From the NCBI RefSeq assembly GCF_033949425.1, contig NZ_JAXAVX010000004.1, positions 124,001 through 188,000 of the forward strand: 64,000 nucleotides of DNA, read 5' to 3'. The stretch is from Patulibacter brassicae. GTDB taxonomy: Bacteria > Actinomycetota > Thermoleophilia > Solirubrobacterales > Solirubrobacteraceae. Shown here piece by piece: positions 6,924 through 15,292 of the stretch. The notes beneath the pieces are model-generated. The model did not search any database. It worked only from the letters and a program-made list of their open reading frames with translations, and had not been told where the DNA came from. Position 1 is the first letter of the stretch. Each line of letters opens with the position of its first letter. A program made the translations under genes and the position numbers.

Positions 6924-8234
6924 GTGCACCCCCTCCGCGTCCCGTCCCCCCGCGGGCGCCGGTCGGCGGTCGCCCTGCTCGCGATCGCCACCGGCCTGCT
7001 CGTGTCCTCCGCCGTCCCGCCGCCCTCCGCCGATGCCTCCCGCGGCCATCCGAGCGCGACGGGCCGCGCCCCTGCGGGCCACCCCGGCAGCGCGCGAGGC
7101 GACGCCCGGGACAGGGCCCGGCCCGCTGCGCCCTGGGCCCGTAGCGGTGGTGTCCTCGGCAGCGCCCACGAGCGTGCGGTCTACGCCCACCGGGGCGCCT
7201 CCGGCTACCGCCCGGAGCACACCGAAGGTGCCTACGAGCTGGCGATCGCCCAGGGCGCCGACGTCATCGAGCCGGACCTCGTCCTGACGAAGGACGGCGT
7301 GCTCGTCGACCGCCACGAGAACGAGATCTCCGGCACGACGGACGTCGCGAGCCGCCCGCAGTTCGCCGCCCGCCGCACGACGAAGGCGATCGACGGCGTC
7401 CCGGTCACGGGCTGGTTCACCGAGGACTTCACGCTCGCGGAGCTGCGGACGCTGCGCGCGAAGGAGCGCCTGCCCGAGCTGCGGCCGGCGAACGTCGCCT
7501 TCGACGGTCGCTGGCGGGTGCCGACGCTCCAGGAGGTCGTCGACCTCGCGCGCCGCGCCAGCGCCCGCACGGGGCGCACGATCGCGCTGGCGCCCGAGAT
7601 CAAGCACTCGACGTACTTCCACGGCATCGGACAGGACCCCGAGCGGGCCCTCGTCCGGCTGCTGCGTCGCAACGGGCTGGACCACCGTCGGGCGCCGGTG
7701 ATCGTCCAGAGCTTCGAGGTCGGCAACCTCCGCTGGCTGCACCGCCACAGCCGCGTGCGGACGGTCCAGCTGCTCGACGCGGCCGGCGGCCCGTTCGACG
7801 CGCCGGAGCGGACGTACGCGCAGCTGGCCACGCCCGCCGGCCTGCGCGAGATCGCCCGCTACGCCGACGCGGTCTCGCCGAACACGGGCCTCGTGATCCC
7901 GCGCGACGCGGCGGGTCGGTCGCAGGCGCCGACCTCGTTCGTCCGTGACGCGCACCGCGCCGGCCTGCCGGTCGTCGTCTGGACCTTCCGTCGCGAGAAC
8001 GCGTTCCTGCCGCTCGAGCGTCGCGCCGGCACCGACCCGGCGACCCCCGGTGACCTCGCCGGATACCTGCGGCAGGTCCTCGACCTCGGCGTCGACGCGC
8101 TCTTCACCGACAACCCGGACGTCGGCCGCGCCGCGGTGCGCGCGTTCGAGGAGGAGCATCGCGGCCGTGGTCCCGCCGACGGTCGGCCGGGACGCGGGAC
8201 GGGGGACGAGCGGCCCGGCCGGGGCACGCGCTGA
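6924..8234 (+). CDS. glpQ: Secreted glycerophosphodiester phosphodiesterase
   Basis: 436 residues. A signal peptide (basic start, hydrophobic 14-31) is followed by a Pro/Ala/Arg-rich linker to about residue 80. The GDPD TIM barrel carries AHRGASGYRPEHT (catalytic His89), IEPDLVLTKDG (metal-binding Glu and Asp) and VDRHE (second His). It hydrolyses glycerophosphodiesters from phospholipids outside the cell to glycerol-3-phosphate plus an alcohol. The low-complexity C-terminal tail is rich in Gly/Arg/Pro. GTG 6924 is the only start that leaves a complete signal peptide. The gene symbol is by family, not by proven orthology. Confidence 0.9.
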   Translation: MHPLRVPSPRGRRSAVALLAIATGLLVSSAVPPPSADASRGHPSATGRAPAGHPGSARGDARDRARPAAPWARSGGVLGSAHERAVYAHRGASGYRPEHTEGAYELAIAQGADVIEPDLVLTKDGVLVDRHENEISGTTDVASRPQFAARRTTKAIDGVPVTGWFTEDFTLAELRTLRAKERLPELRPANVAFDGRWRVPTLQEVVDLARRASARTGRTIALAPEIKHSTYFHGIGQDPERALVRLLRRNGLDHRRAPVIVQSFEVGNLRWLHRHSRVRTVQLLDAAGGPFDAPERTYAQLATPAGLREIARYADAVSPNTGLVIPRDAAGRSQAPTSFVRDAHRAGLPVVVWTFRRENAFLPLERRAGTDPATPGDLAGYLRQVLDLGVDALFTDNPDVGRAAVRAFEEEHRGRGPADGRPGRGTGDERPGRGTR

Positions 8235-8279
8235 CCGGCGATCGGGGGCCGGCGGTCCGCCGGCCCGTAGGCTCGCCCC

Positions 8280-8780
8280 GTGACCGTCCTCACCGGGGAG
8301 CACGTCCTCCTGCGTCCCGTGCGGCCCGCCGACGGCGGGCCGCTGCGCGCGATCCGCGAGGAGCCCGGCGTGGCGCGCTGGTGGGGCCCCGTCACCGACG
8401 ACCGGTGGCCCCTGGCCGACGACGAGACGACACGTCGCTGGGCGATCGAGCACGAGGGCACGATCGTCGGCCTGATCCAGGACTGGGCCGAGCAGGACGC
8501 CGACGTCCGACACGCCGGGATCGACCTCTTCCTCAGCGCCCGGGTCCGCGGACGCGGCCTCGGGCCCGACGCGATCCGCGCGCTCGTGCGCCACTGCGCC
8601 TCCGAGGGGCACCACCGGATCACGATCGACCCGCAGGCGGCGAACGCCGCGGCCGTCCGCGCCTACGAGAAGGTCGGCTTCCGCCCCGTCGGGATCATGC
8701 GCCGCCACGCGCATGACCCGCGGACCGGCGCGTGGGTCGACACCCTGCTCATGGACCTCCTCGTCGAGGAGCTGCGCTGA
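8280..8780 (+). CDS. GNAT acetyltransferase, AAC(6')-like
   Basis: 166 residues with the GNAT fold. HVLLRPVRPADGGPLRAI at the N-terminus, the acetyl-CoA loop RVRGRGLGPDAIRALV, and NAAAVRAYEKVGFRPVGIMRR at the C-terminus resemble aminoglycoside 6'-N-acetyltransferases and RimJ-like enzymes. GTG 8280 lies exactly 6 nt after TAGGCT (8268-8273), which indicates a leaderless mRNA. Whether it modifies an antibiotic or a protein N-terminus cannot be told from sequence. Confidence 0.83.
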   Translation: MTVLTGEHVLLRPVRPADGGPLRAIREEPGVARWWGPVTDDRWPLADDETTRRWAIEHEGTIVGLIQDWAEQDADVRHAGIDLFLSARVRGRGLGPDAIRALVRHCASEGHHRITIDPQAANAAAVRAYEKVGFRPVGIMRRHAHDPRTGAWVDTLLMDLLVEELR

Positions 8781-8907
8781 GGCGACCCATGCAGGTCGCC
8801 CGGCGCGGATCCTCGGCGTCGGCCCCGAGCGCCGTGCCGCGCGACTCCCGCGGCGGGCTCCCGCCGGCCGCGGCTCCATCCTCGCGCGGCGCTACGGTGC
8901 CCCGTCC

Positions 8908-9720
8908 ATGCGCCTGATCGTCGCCCGCTGCGAGGTCCGCTACTCCGGTCGTCTCGAGGCCCTCCTGCCCGAGGCGCTGCGGCTGCTCATGATCAAGTCC
9001 GACGGCTCCGTGATGGTCCACGCGGACACCGGGGGCTTCAAGCCGCAGAACTGGATGACCCCGCCGACGGTCATCGAGCTCGAGCGCGGCGGGACGCCGG
9101 TCGACGAGGCGCCGACCGGCTTCGTCGGCTCGCTCGCGGGCCGCGACGCCGCGGCGCTCGCCGAGGACGGGGACGGCCCACCCGCGGCGGCCGCGACCGT
9201 GGGGACGGGGGACGCCGGCGCGCCGCTGACGAAGATCGTCGTGCGCAAGCGGGCCGGCGCGACCGAGGACCGGCTGGACATCGTCATCTCCGAGGTCGTC
9301 TCGGACGTCTTCCACGACATGGGGGAGGCGGCCGCGCTGGAGAAGTCCGGGGTCGAGCGCGAGCTCCAGGAGCTCCTCGCCGACGCGCCCGAGCACTGCG
9401 GCGAGGGCTTCCGGCTCGTGCGGCGCGAGTGGCCGACCGACATCGGCCCGGTCGACCTCATGTGCCGCGACGCGGCCGACGGGTGGATCGCCGTCGAGAT
9501 CAAGCGCGTCGGCACGATCGACGCCGTCGAGCAGCTCACCCGCTACCTCGAGCGCCTGCGCGAGGAGCCGGGCATGGCGCAGGTCCGCGGCGTCCTCGCC
9601 GCGCAGTCGGTGAAGCCGCAGGCGCGGACGCTCGCCGAGGCGCGCGGCCTCGGCTGGGTCGAGGTCGACCTCGCCGTCCTGCGGGGCGAGCGGCTGCCCG
9701 CCCTGACGCTCTTCGACTGA
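8908..9720 (+). CDS. nucS: Mismatch-specific endonuclease NucS (EndoMS)
   Basis: 270 residues. NucS cuts both strands at mismatches and is the core of the MutSL-independent mismatch repair of most actinobacteria. The N-terminal DNA-binding domain has RLLMIKSDGSVMVHADTGG and PQNWMTPP. The C-terminal RecB-like nuclease has IGPVDLMCRD and VEIKRVGTIDAVEQLTRYLE with the catalytic Asp and Glu-x-Lys. The end, LTLFD, resembles the beta-clamp-binding tail. It is longer than the mycobacterial protein because of an Ala/Gly/Asp-rich insert of roughly 40 residues between the domains. ATG 8908 follows TACGGT by 9 nt. Confidence 0.95.
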   Translation: MRLIVARCEVRYSGRLEALLPEALRLLMIKSDGSVMVHADTGGFKPQNWMTPPTVIELERGGTPVDEAPTGFVGSLAGRDAAALAEDGDGPPAAAATVGTGDAGAPLTKIVVRKRAGATEDRLDIVISEVVSDVFHDMGEAAALEKSGVERELQELLADAPEHCGEGFRLVRREWPTDIGPVDLMCRDAADGWIAVEIKRVGTIDAVEQLTRYLERLREEPGMAQVRGVLAAQSVKPQARTLAEARGLGWVEVDLAVLRGERLPALTLFD

Positions 9721-9796
9721 GGCGCGCCCTCCTCCGGACGCGATCCGGGGGCGAGGAGCCGCAACCGGCCGGCCGCCTGCGTCGTACCCTGAGCAG

Positions 9797-10474
9797 ATGG
9801 TGGAGGAGGACCCACGTCCGCGGCTGGGGTGGATCGATCCGCTCGTGGCCGACGAGCACCCGTCGCTGGCGCTGCTCTGGCTCGAGCTGCCGGTGCGCTG
9901 GATGCGGCGCAGCCCGCGCTGGATGCGCGACCGGCTGGCCACGCTGTCGGGCCGCGTCGACGGCGCGGCGGCGCTCGAGCTGCGCCGGCAGGACATCCCC
10001 GCGGCCTGGCGCGTCTTCTACCGCCACGTCGGCATCGACCCCGACGAGGACCAGACGCCGATCGAGGCCGCGTACCACGCGCGCCTGCGCTGGGGCGGGT
10101 TCCGCAGCCGGGGGATGCCGCGCGACGTCCTCACCACCGCGCTCGTGGAGACCGGCGTGGCCCTGTGGGCCGTCGACGCCGACCGCACGGCGGGCGAGCT
10201 GGGCGTGCGGCTGTCCAAGCCCGGGGAGCTGCTCGGGGCCGGCGAGACGGAGGCGCCGGCCGGACGGCTCGTGATCGCCGACGAGCACCGCGCGCTCGCG
10301 CCGCTGGGCGGCGAGCCGCCCGCGGAGCTCGCCGTGGCGAAGGGCTCGACCCGGGCGATCGTCTACGGCCTGCAGTTCACCGGCATCCCGTCGATGCACG
10401 TCCACGAGGCCTTCTGGACCGCGTCGGAGCTCCTGGGTCCGCCGGTCGCGGCGGATGCGGCGGTCGACCGGTGA
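9797..10474 (+). CDS. B3/B4 tRNA-binding-domain protein
   Basis: 225 residues. The middle and C-terminal part matches the stand-alone B3/B4 domain found in the phenylalanyl-tRNA synthetase beta chain: AWRVFYRHVGIDPDEDQTP, the segment TALVETGVALWAVDAD, and GRLVIADEHRALAPLGGEPP. Such proteins are thought to bind or edit aminoacyl-tRNAs, but their role is not established. The N-terminal 60 residues are less conserved. ATG 9797 lies 6 nt after TACCCT (9785-9790), a leaderless arrangement. Monocistronic by appearance. Confidence 0.78.
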   Translation: MVEEDPRPRLGWIDPLVADEHPSLALLWLELPVRWMRRSPRWMRDRLATLSGRVDGAAALELRRQDIPAAWRVFYRHVGIDPDEDQTPIEAAYHARLRWGGFRSRGMPRDVLTTALVETGVALWAVDADRTAGELGVRLSKPGELLGAGETEAPAGRLVIADEHRALAPLGGEPPAELAVAKGSTRAIVYGLQFTGIPSMHVHEAFWTASELLGPPVAADAAVDR

Positions 10475-10568
10475 TCGCGGTGCGGATGCGGTGGTACCGG
10501 CGGGACGGCGGTGGTACGGTCGAGGCGCGGATCGGCGGCGCCGGTCCGCGGAGGAAGGAGAGGTCGAC

Positions 10569-11150
10569 GTGCCGCTGACGCACCCACCCACCCCCCTGCC
10601 GTCCCTCGAGCCGGTCTCGGCCGCGGACGCCCGCCGGCAGCTGCGCGAGCAGATCGCGCGGCTCGAGCGCGAGCTGTCCGACGCGCAGGCCGAGCGCTCG
10701 CGCCACGACATCTCGCCGCTCGTGCGGACGCGGACGCGCTCGCACGGCGCGCGCCTGCTGTCGCTCGGGCAGCTCGAGGAGATCCGCGACGCGCTCGTCG
10801 ACGCCCGGTCGGAGATCGGCGACGCGAGCGCGGAGATCGAGGCGCGTCGGCTGCTGCTCGACGCGATGCGGGAGAACCCGCGCGCGTTCAAGGGCCGCAA
10901 GCTCACGAGCCGCGACCTCGGCGAGCCGGGCTGCCACGTCTACAAGGTGGCGCCGGTGCTCGGCGTCGTCGGCCGGTTCACCGGCTGGTGGCGCGTGAAG
11001 GTCTCCTCCGGCTGCCCGTTAGCCCGGCGTCGTCCCGGCAGGCGCTGCCCGCCCGGGCGAGGAGGACCGCCCCGCCGCGCGCTCAGCGCCGGCGGGTCGC
11101 GACGCTCAGGACCGTCGAGCGGTTGCGCGTCGCCGCGTCGTCGGCCGTGA
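10569..11150 (+). CDS. Coiled-coil protein of unknown function with atypical C-terminal tail
   Basis: 193 residues. GTG 10569 follows a strong ribosome binding site (GGAGGAAGGAGAG), with TACGGT as a likely promoter about 50 bp upstream. Residues 18-45 and 70-100 are charged and coiled-coil-like (REQIARLERELSDAQAERSR). The compact end GWWRVKVSSGCPLA looks like the natural C-terminus of a conserved small domain. The frame then continues about 35 residues in Arg/Pro/Gly-rich sequence and overlaps the convergent gene by 68 bp, which suggests a lost stop codon. Function not recognised. Confidence 0.65.
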   Translation: MPLTHPPTPLPSLEPVSAADARRQLREQIARLERELSDAQAERSRHDISPLVRTRTRSHGARLLSLGQLEEIRDALVDARSEIGDASAEIEARRLLLDAMRENPRAFKGRKLTSRDLGEPGCHVYKVAPVLGVVGRFTGWWRVKVSSGCPLARRRPGRRCPPGRGGPPRRALSAGGSRRSGPSSGCASPRRRP

Positions 11151-12162
11151 GGCGCACCCGCACGCGCACGCCCGTCCGCGTGCGCGACGACGTGCGGACC
11201 GGGATCCGGATCGTGCGGGTGCGCTTCGCGGCGAGCTTCCCGAGCTTCACCGTCCTCCGGACGACCCGGACGCCGCCGCCCGCGCGCACCGCCAGGCGGA
11301 CGTTCGTCGCCGCCCCGCGCCCGATGTTCATGACCTTCACCGCGACGCGCACGACGCGCCCGGGACGGACCGTCGGCGGCTGCGTCATCCGGACCCGCAG
11401 CAGCGGCTTGCGGCGCTTGGCCGGCGTGACGTCGAGCATCCCGTAGTCGGCGTCGCCGCCGATCGACGGCGTCGACGCGACGCCGGGGGCCGTCAGCGTG
11501 CCGGCGACGCGCAGGCCGAGGGCGGCGGGCAGGGCCAGGACCCGGTTGAGCTGCGTGCAGAACTGGCCGTCGCTGAACGAGCCGGATCCGGAGGTCACCG
11601 CGACGGTCGCCGGGACCGGCTGCTCGCTGCGGGCCGCGAGCGTCACCGCACCGCTGTCGAGGTCCAGCGCGCCGGCGTAGCCGACGGGCGCGCCCGCGCC
11701 GCCGCTCGACGTCCGCGACGGCACGGAGACCGCGGCGGTGCCGAGCCGCAGGACGACGGCCGGGGCGCGACACACGACCGCGCCCTGGTGCTGCGCGGCG
11801 GGCAGTCCGTCGAGGCGCACCTCGAGGTCGAAGGTCCCCCGCAGCGCGATCGCGCGACCCGCGCGGTCCAGCGTCCCCGTCAGCGGGCCGCCGGCGCGCA
11901 GCGTGATCGTCGCGCGGCCGCTCGAGGACCGCTGCTCGAAGGTCGGCAGCGCGATGCCCGACGCCGGGATCGTCACGGTCCGCCCGTCGTCCTCGACGGT
12001 CCCCGTGAGGCGGCCGGTCGCCGGGCCGCCCTGGTCGCGCACGCTGCCGAGCGTGACGGTCGCCGAGGAGAGGTCGATCCGCAGGGGCGTCGCGGCGTGC
12101 GCGGGCGCGGCGACGCCGAGCGCGAGAAGGGTGGTGAGGCCGAGGGTGGAGGTGCGTCGCAT
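11083..12162 (-). CDS. Secreted protein with C-terminal CARDB-like domain (paralogue 2)
   Basis: 359 residues with a clear signal peptide (basic MRRTS, hydrophobic core, AHA-A cleavage). The N-terminal 230 residues are beta-rich, with two Cys (AVVCRAP and FCTQL) that could form a disulphide. The C-terminal part (about 265-355) reads as an immunoglobulin-like CARDB fold: VRPGRVVRVAVKVMNIGRGAATNVRLAV. It aligns along its whole length with the gene immediately upstream (12291-13361). Probably a cell-surface or secreted adhesion/structural protein; no catalytic motif is seen. Confidence 0.8.
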   Translation of the reverse strand: MRRTSTLGLTTLLALGVAAPAHAATPLRIDLSSATVTLGSVRDQGGPATGRLTGTVEDDGRTVTIPASGIALPTFEQRSSSGRATITLRAGGPLTGTLDRAGRAIALRGTFDLEVRLDGLPAAQHQGAVVCRAPAVVLRLGTAAVSVPSRTSSGGAGAPVGYAGALDLDSGAVTLAARSEQPVPATVAVTSGSGSFSDGQFCTQLNRVLALPAALGLRVAGTLTAPGVASTPSIGGDADYGMLDVTPAKRRKPLLRVRMTQPPTVRPGRVVRVAVKVMNIGRGAATNVRLAVRAGGGVRVVRRTVKLGKLAAKRTRTIRIPVRTSSRTRTGVRVRVRLTADDAATRNRSTVLSVATRRR

Positions 12163-12290
12163 GGCTGCCGGGCGGGAGGGGCGGGAACCCGGGTGGTCCC
12201 TTCACCTCCCGTTCGGCGGCCGGGCACGCGACGGCGAGGGATCGGCGGCCGACTCGGCCAGCCGTCCACTCGCCGCGCCGGCGGCCGGAG

Positions 12291-13361
12291 CTACCGGGTC
12301 AGGCGCAGGCGCACGCCGCGGGTCCGCGGGTCCACGCCCTCCGCGCGGCTGGTGACCCGGACGAGCGGCCGGCGCGAGCCCTCGTCGGTGGTGCGGACCC
12401 GGAACGTCACCGTGGCGCTGCGCTTCGCGCGCAGGCGCTTGATCGTCTTGCGCGGGTTCGTCACCGCGACGGTGCCGGGCGCCGTGGCGGCGAGCTTCAC
12501 GTTGCGCGCCTCGGCCGACCCGGTGTTCGTCACGCGCACCGTCACGCGCGCGGTGCGTCCCCGCGGGACGGCCTTCACGGCCGAGAAGCGCAGCCGCAGC
12601 CGCGGCGTGCCCTTCGGCCGGTAGGGGATCGTGCCCGGCGCGGAGACGACGCCGCGCAGCTGCATCCCGAGCAGCGCCGGCAGCTTCAGGTCGCTCGACA
12701 GCGTCGAGCAGACCTCGACGTCGCTGCGGCTGCCGCCGCTGGCGCTCGTGGCGACGAACGGGGGCAGCTCCGTCGCCCGCCCCGCCGCGAGCACCACGGC
12801 ACCGCTGCGGTTGTCCAGCGTGCCCGGGTAGACGATCGGCTCGGCGACCCCGAACGTCGGGACGCTCACCGGTCCCGGACCGAAGTCGAAGTCCAGCCCC
12901 GACCAGGAGCAGGTGACCGGTGCGGCCTTCTCCCCGGCGGCCAGGCCGGTGATCCGGGCGGTGCCGTCGAAGCGGCCGCGCATCGTCATCGTGCCCTTCG
13001 CGGCGTCGATCTCCCCCGACAGCGGACCGAGCGCGGCGAACGAGAAGCGCACGTCGGCGGTGCCCCAGCGCCAGCCGACCGCCGGCAGGCGGACGCCGGC
13101 CTGCGGGACGAGGAAGCTCTTGCCGTCGTCGGCGATGAGGCCCCCTGCGAGCACGCCGGTCGCCTGCGCGTCCGGGGTCTGCGGGGTCGTCGGCGGCATC
13201 CCGGCGATGTCGCGCGCGCTGCCGACCGAGAGCCGCGCCTCGTCGAGTCGCACGTCGATCGCACCCGCCGCCTGGGCGGCCGCCGGGACGAGCGCCCCGA
13301 GCAGGACCAGCCCGCCGATCGTCGTCGCCGCGCGTCGCGCGTCCCGCTGTCGTCGTCCCAT
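12291..13361 (-). CDS. Secreted protein with C-terminal CARDB-like domain (paralogue 1)
   Basis: 356 residues with a signal peptide ending AAAQAA. Same architecture as the downstream paralogue: a beta-rich region with two Cys (VTCSW, VCSTL) and the shared run LPALLGMQLRGVVSAPG (compare LPAALGLRVAGTLTAPG), then a CARDB-like domain (RVTVRVTNTGSAEARNVKLAA). First gene of a minus-strand pair, 128 bp before the second. A tandem duplication is likely. The ligand or partner is unknown. Confidence 0.8.
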   Translation of the reverse strand: MGRRQRDARRAATTIGGLVLLGALVPAAAQAAGAIDVRLDEARLSVGSARDIAGMPPTTPQTPDAQATGVLAGGLIADDGKSFLVPQAGVRLPAVGWRWGTADVRFSFAALGPLSGEIDAAKGTMTMRGRFDGTARITGLAAGEKAAPVTCSWSGLDFDFGPGPVSVPTFGVAEPIVYPGTLDNRSGAVVLAAGRATELPPFVATSASGGSRSDVEVCSTLSSDLKLPALLGMQLRGVVSAPGTIPYRPKGTPRLRLRFSAVKAVPRGRTARVTVRVTNTGSAEARNVKLAATAPGTVAVTNPRKTIKRLRAKRSATVTFRVRTTDEGSRRPLVRVTSRAEGVDPRTRGVRLRLTR

Positions 13362-13477
13362 GGTGTGCGCTCCCGCTCAGGGGCCCGAGGGGGTCCGGGC
13401 CGGTCCGCACGCTACCAACGGCGCCCCGCGCGGGACGCCGCTCGGTGGGCCGTCCGCGCGGCAGTAGGCTGCGGCCG

Positions 13478-14149
13478 ATGCGCGAGGTCGCCGAGGACGT
13501 CTTCCACCTGTCGCTGCTGCCGCGCGACGCCGTCAACGCCTACCTCGTCGGGGACGTGCTCGTCGACGCCGGGTACGCCGCGCTCGCCAAGCGCGTGCTG
13601 AAGGCCGTGCGCGGGCGCGCGGTGGCCCGGCACGTCGTCACGCACGCCCACGTCGACCACGGCGGCGGCAGCCGGAAGGTCGCCGAGGCGCTACAGGTCC
13701 CGGTGCTCGCGGGCGAGCGCGACGTCGCCGCGATGCGCACGGGCGAGATGGTGGTCGACCTGCCGGGGCCGCTCGAGAAGGTCGTCTCGCGCTACGGCCG
13801 GTTCCCGGGCGTGCCGCAGACCGAGCCGCTGGCGATCGGCAGCGAGGTCGGTCCCGGCTTCGTCGTCCTCGACACGCCCGGGCACAGCCCGGGCCACGTG
13901 AGCCTCTGGCGCGAGCGCGACGGCGTCCTCATCTGCGGCGACGTCGTGAACACGATGTCGCTCGTCACGACCCGGCCGGGGCTCCAGGAGCCGCCGGCGA
14001 TCTTCACGCCCGACGTCGCGCGCAACCGCGGGTCGGTCCGCGAGCTCGCGGCCCTCGAGCCGCGTCTCGTGCTGGCCGGCCACGGCCCGATCGTCCGCGA
14101 CGCGGCCGCGCCGCTGGCGGCGCTCGCGGCGCGCCTGCCGCAGGACTGA
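13478..14149 (+). CDS. Metallo-beta-lactamase-fold hydrolase
   Basis: 223 residues. The metal-binding motif is THAHVDHGGG (HxHxDH) near residue 60. DTPGHSPGHVSLW and GDVVNTM provide the next His and Asp, and LAGHGP the last His. This is a full binuclear zinc site. The family includes glyoxalase II, lactonases and quinolone-type hydrolases, and the exact substrate is not predictable. ATG 13478 follows TAGGCT (13465-13470) by 7 nt. An upstream in-frame GTG at 13445 is less likely because it lies before the promoter. Confidence 0.88.
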   Translation: MREVAEDVFHLSLLPRDAVNAYLVGDVLVDAGYAALAKRVLKAVRGRAVARHVVTHAHVDHGGGSRKVAEALQVPVLAGERDVAAMRTGEMVVDLPGPLEKVVSRYGRFPGVPQTEPLAIGSEVGPGFVVLDTPGHSPGHVSLWRERDGVLICGDVVNTMSLVTTRPGLQEPPAIFTPDVARNRGSVRELAALEPRLVLAGHGPIVRDAAAPLAALAARLPQD

Positions 14150-14156
14150 CCACGTC

Positions 14157-14179
14157 GGCGGGACGGCCCGCGTCCCGCC
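14157..14179 (+). terminator. Stem-loop after the MBL-fold gene
   Basis: GGCGGGAC-N7-GTCCCGCC, a perfect 8-bp stem 7 nt past the stop codon and before the crotonase promoter. No T-tract follows, so termination here is an inference. Confidence 0.5.
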
Positions 14180-14215
14180 GTCCCGCGTGCGCCCGCGACG
14201 TGCGAGGCTGCGCGC

Positions 14216-14983
14216 ATGGGGTCCGACACCACCGTCCGCACCACGCGCCACGACGCGATCCTCGAGATCGCGATCGACCGGCCCGAGCAGCGCAACGCGA
14301 TCGACAAGGCCACGGCGGAGGCGCTGGGCGCGGCGATCATCGAGCTCGAGCAGGACGACGCGCTCGTGGTCGGCGTCCTGACCGGCACCGGCGGCGGCTT
14401 CTGCGCCGGGATGGACCTCGGCGCCTTCGCACGGGGCGAGCTGCCGCTGACCGAGCGCGGGTTCGCGGGCATGACGATCGGCCGCCCGGGCAAGCCCGTG
14501 ATCGCCGCGATCGAGGGCTTCGCGCTGGCCGGCGGCCTGGAGCTCGCCCTCGCCTGCGACCTCATCGTCGCCGCGCGCGACGCCCGCCTGGGGATCCCCG
14601 AGGTCAAGCGCGGCCTCGTCGCGGCGGGCGGCGCCCTGCGTCGCCTGCCGGAGCGCCTGCCGCTGGGCGTCGCCACCGAGCTCGCGCTCACCGGCGACCC
14701 CCTCGACGTCGACCGGGCGCAGCAGCTCGGCCTCGTGAACCACGTCTCCGCGCCGGGCGCGGCCCTCGCCGACGCGCTGGCGCTCGCGGCGCGGATCGCG
14801 GCCAACGGGCCGCTCGCCGTGGCGGCGAGCCACGAGATCCTCCGGGCCGGCGTCGACTGGACCGAGGAGCAGTTCTGGGCCGAGCAGGGGCGGATCGCCG
14901 GGCCCGTGCTCCTGTCGCGCGACGCGCGCGAGGGCGCGGTGGCCTTCAAGGAGAAGCGCGCCCCGGTCTGGGAGCGCCGCTGA
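14216..14983 (+). CDS. Enoyl-CoA hydratase/isomerase (crotonase) family protein
   Basis: 255 residues. Crotonase fold with GGGFCAGMDLGAF (CoA/oxyanion loop) and the signature AAIEGFALAGGLELALACDL. The position of the first catalytic Glu of true hydratases lies near PEVKRGLVAAGGALRRL, but this loop is not decisive, so hydratase versus isomerase activity is open. ATG 14216 lies 6 nt after GAGGCT (14204-14209), a variant of the leaderless promoter. Not obviously in an operon; it could serve beta-oxidation with the acyl-CoA locus at 55-60 kb. Confidence 0.88.
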   Translation: MGSDTTVRTTRHDAILEIAIDRPEQRNAIDKATAEALGAAIIELEQDDALVVGVLTGTGGGFCAGMDLGAFARGELPLTERGFAGMTIGRPGKPVIAAIEGFALAGGLELALACDLIVAARDARLGIPEVKRGLVAAGGALRRLPERLPLGVATELALTGDPLDVDRAQQLGLVNHVSAPGAALADALALAARIAANGPLAVAASHEILRAGVDWTEEQFWAEQGRIAGPVLLSRDAREGAVAFKEKRAPVWERR

Positions 14984-15292
14984 GGCGCGGGCCGCGAGCG
15001 GCTCCGACCGCCGCCGGGTCCGGACGACGTCCTGTCGTCCGCGGTCGCCCAGCGGTCGACGGCGTGTCCGGGCCCGCGGGCGCCGAGCCGGGGGATACGG
15101 TCGGAGCGTGCTCCTGCGCCACGACGCACGCGCCCCCGGCCGCTCGCCGCGGTGGACGCCGTCGACCGGCCGCCCCGGCGACCGGCGCGGTCCGGATGTT
15201 GTCCGACGGGCCGCATGCGCCGGCGGCGCCGCGGGGCATCCTCGGGCGACCTTGCGCAGCGCTCGCTCAGTCCCCAGCGTCGAGAGGACCCC
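14984..15292 (+). promoter_or_regulatory. Leader region of the polyamine ABC operon
   Basis: A 309-bp gap without a convincing gene. It holds an 8-bp inverted repeat CGGACGAC-N5-GTCGTCCG (15021-15041), terminator- or operator-like, and a -10-like TACGGT (15096-15101) placed 6 nt before a GTG. Transcription from there would give a leader of about 185 nt. The GTG opens a 62-codon Arg/Ala/Pro-rich frame whose TGA overlaps the potA ATG. GAGAGGA (15282-15288) is the potA ribosome binding site. Confidence 0.45.
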
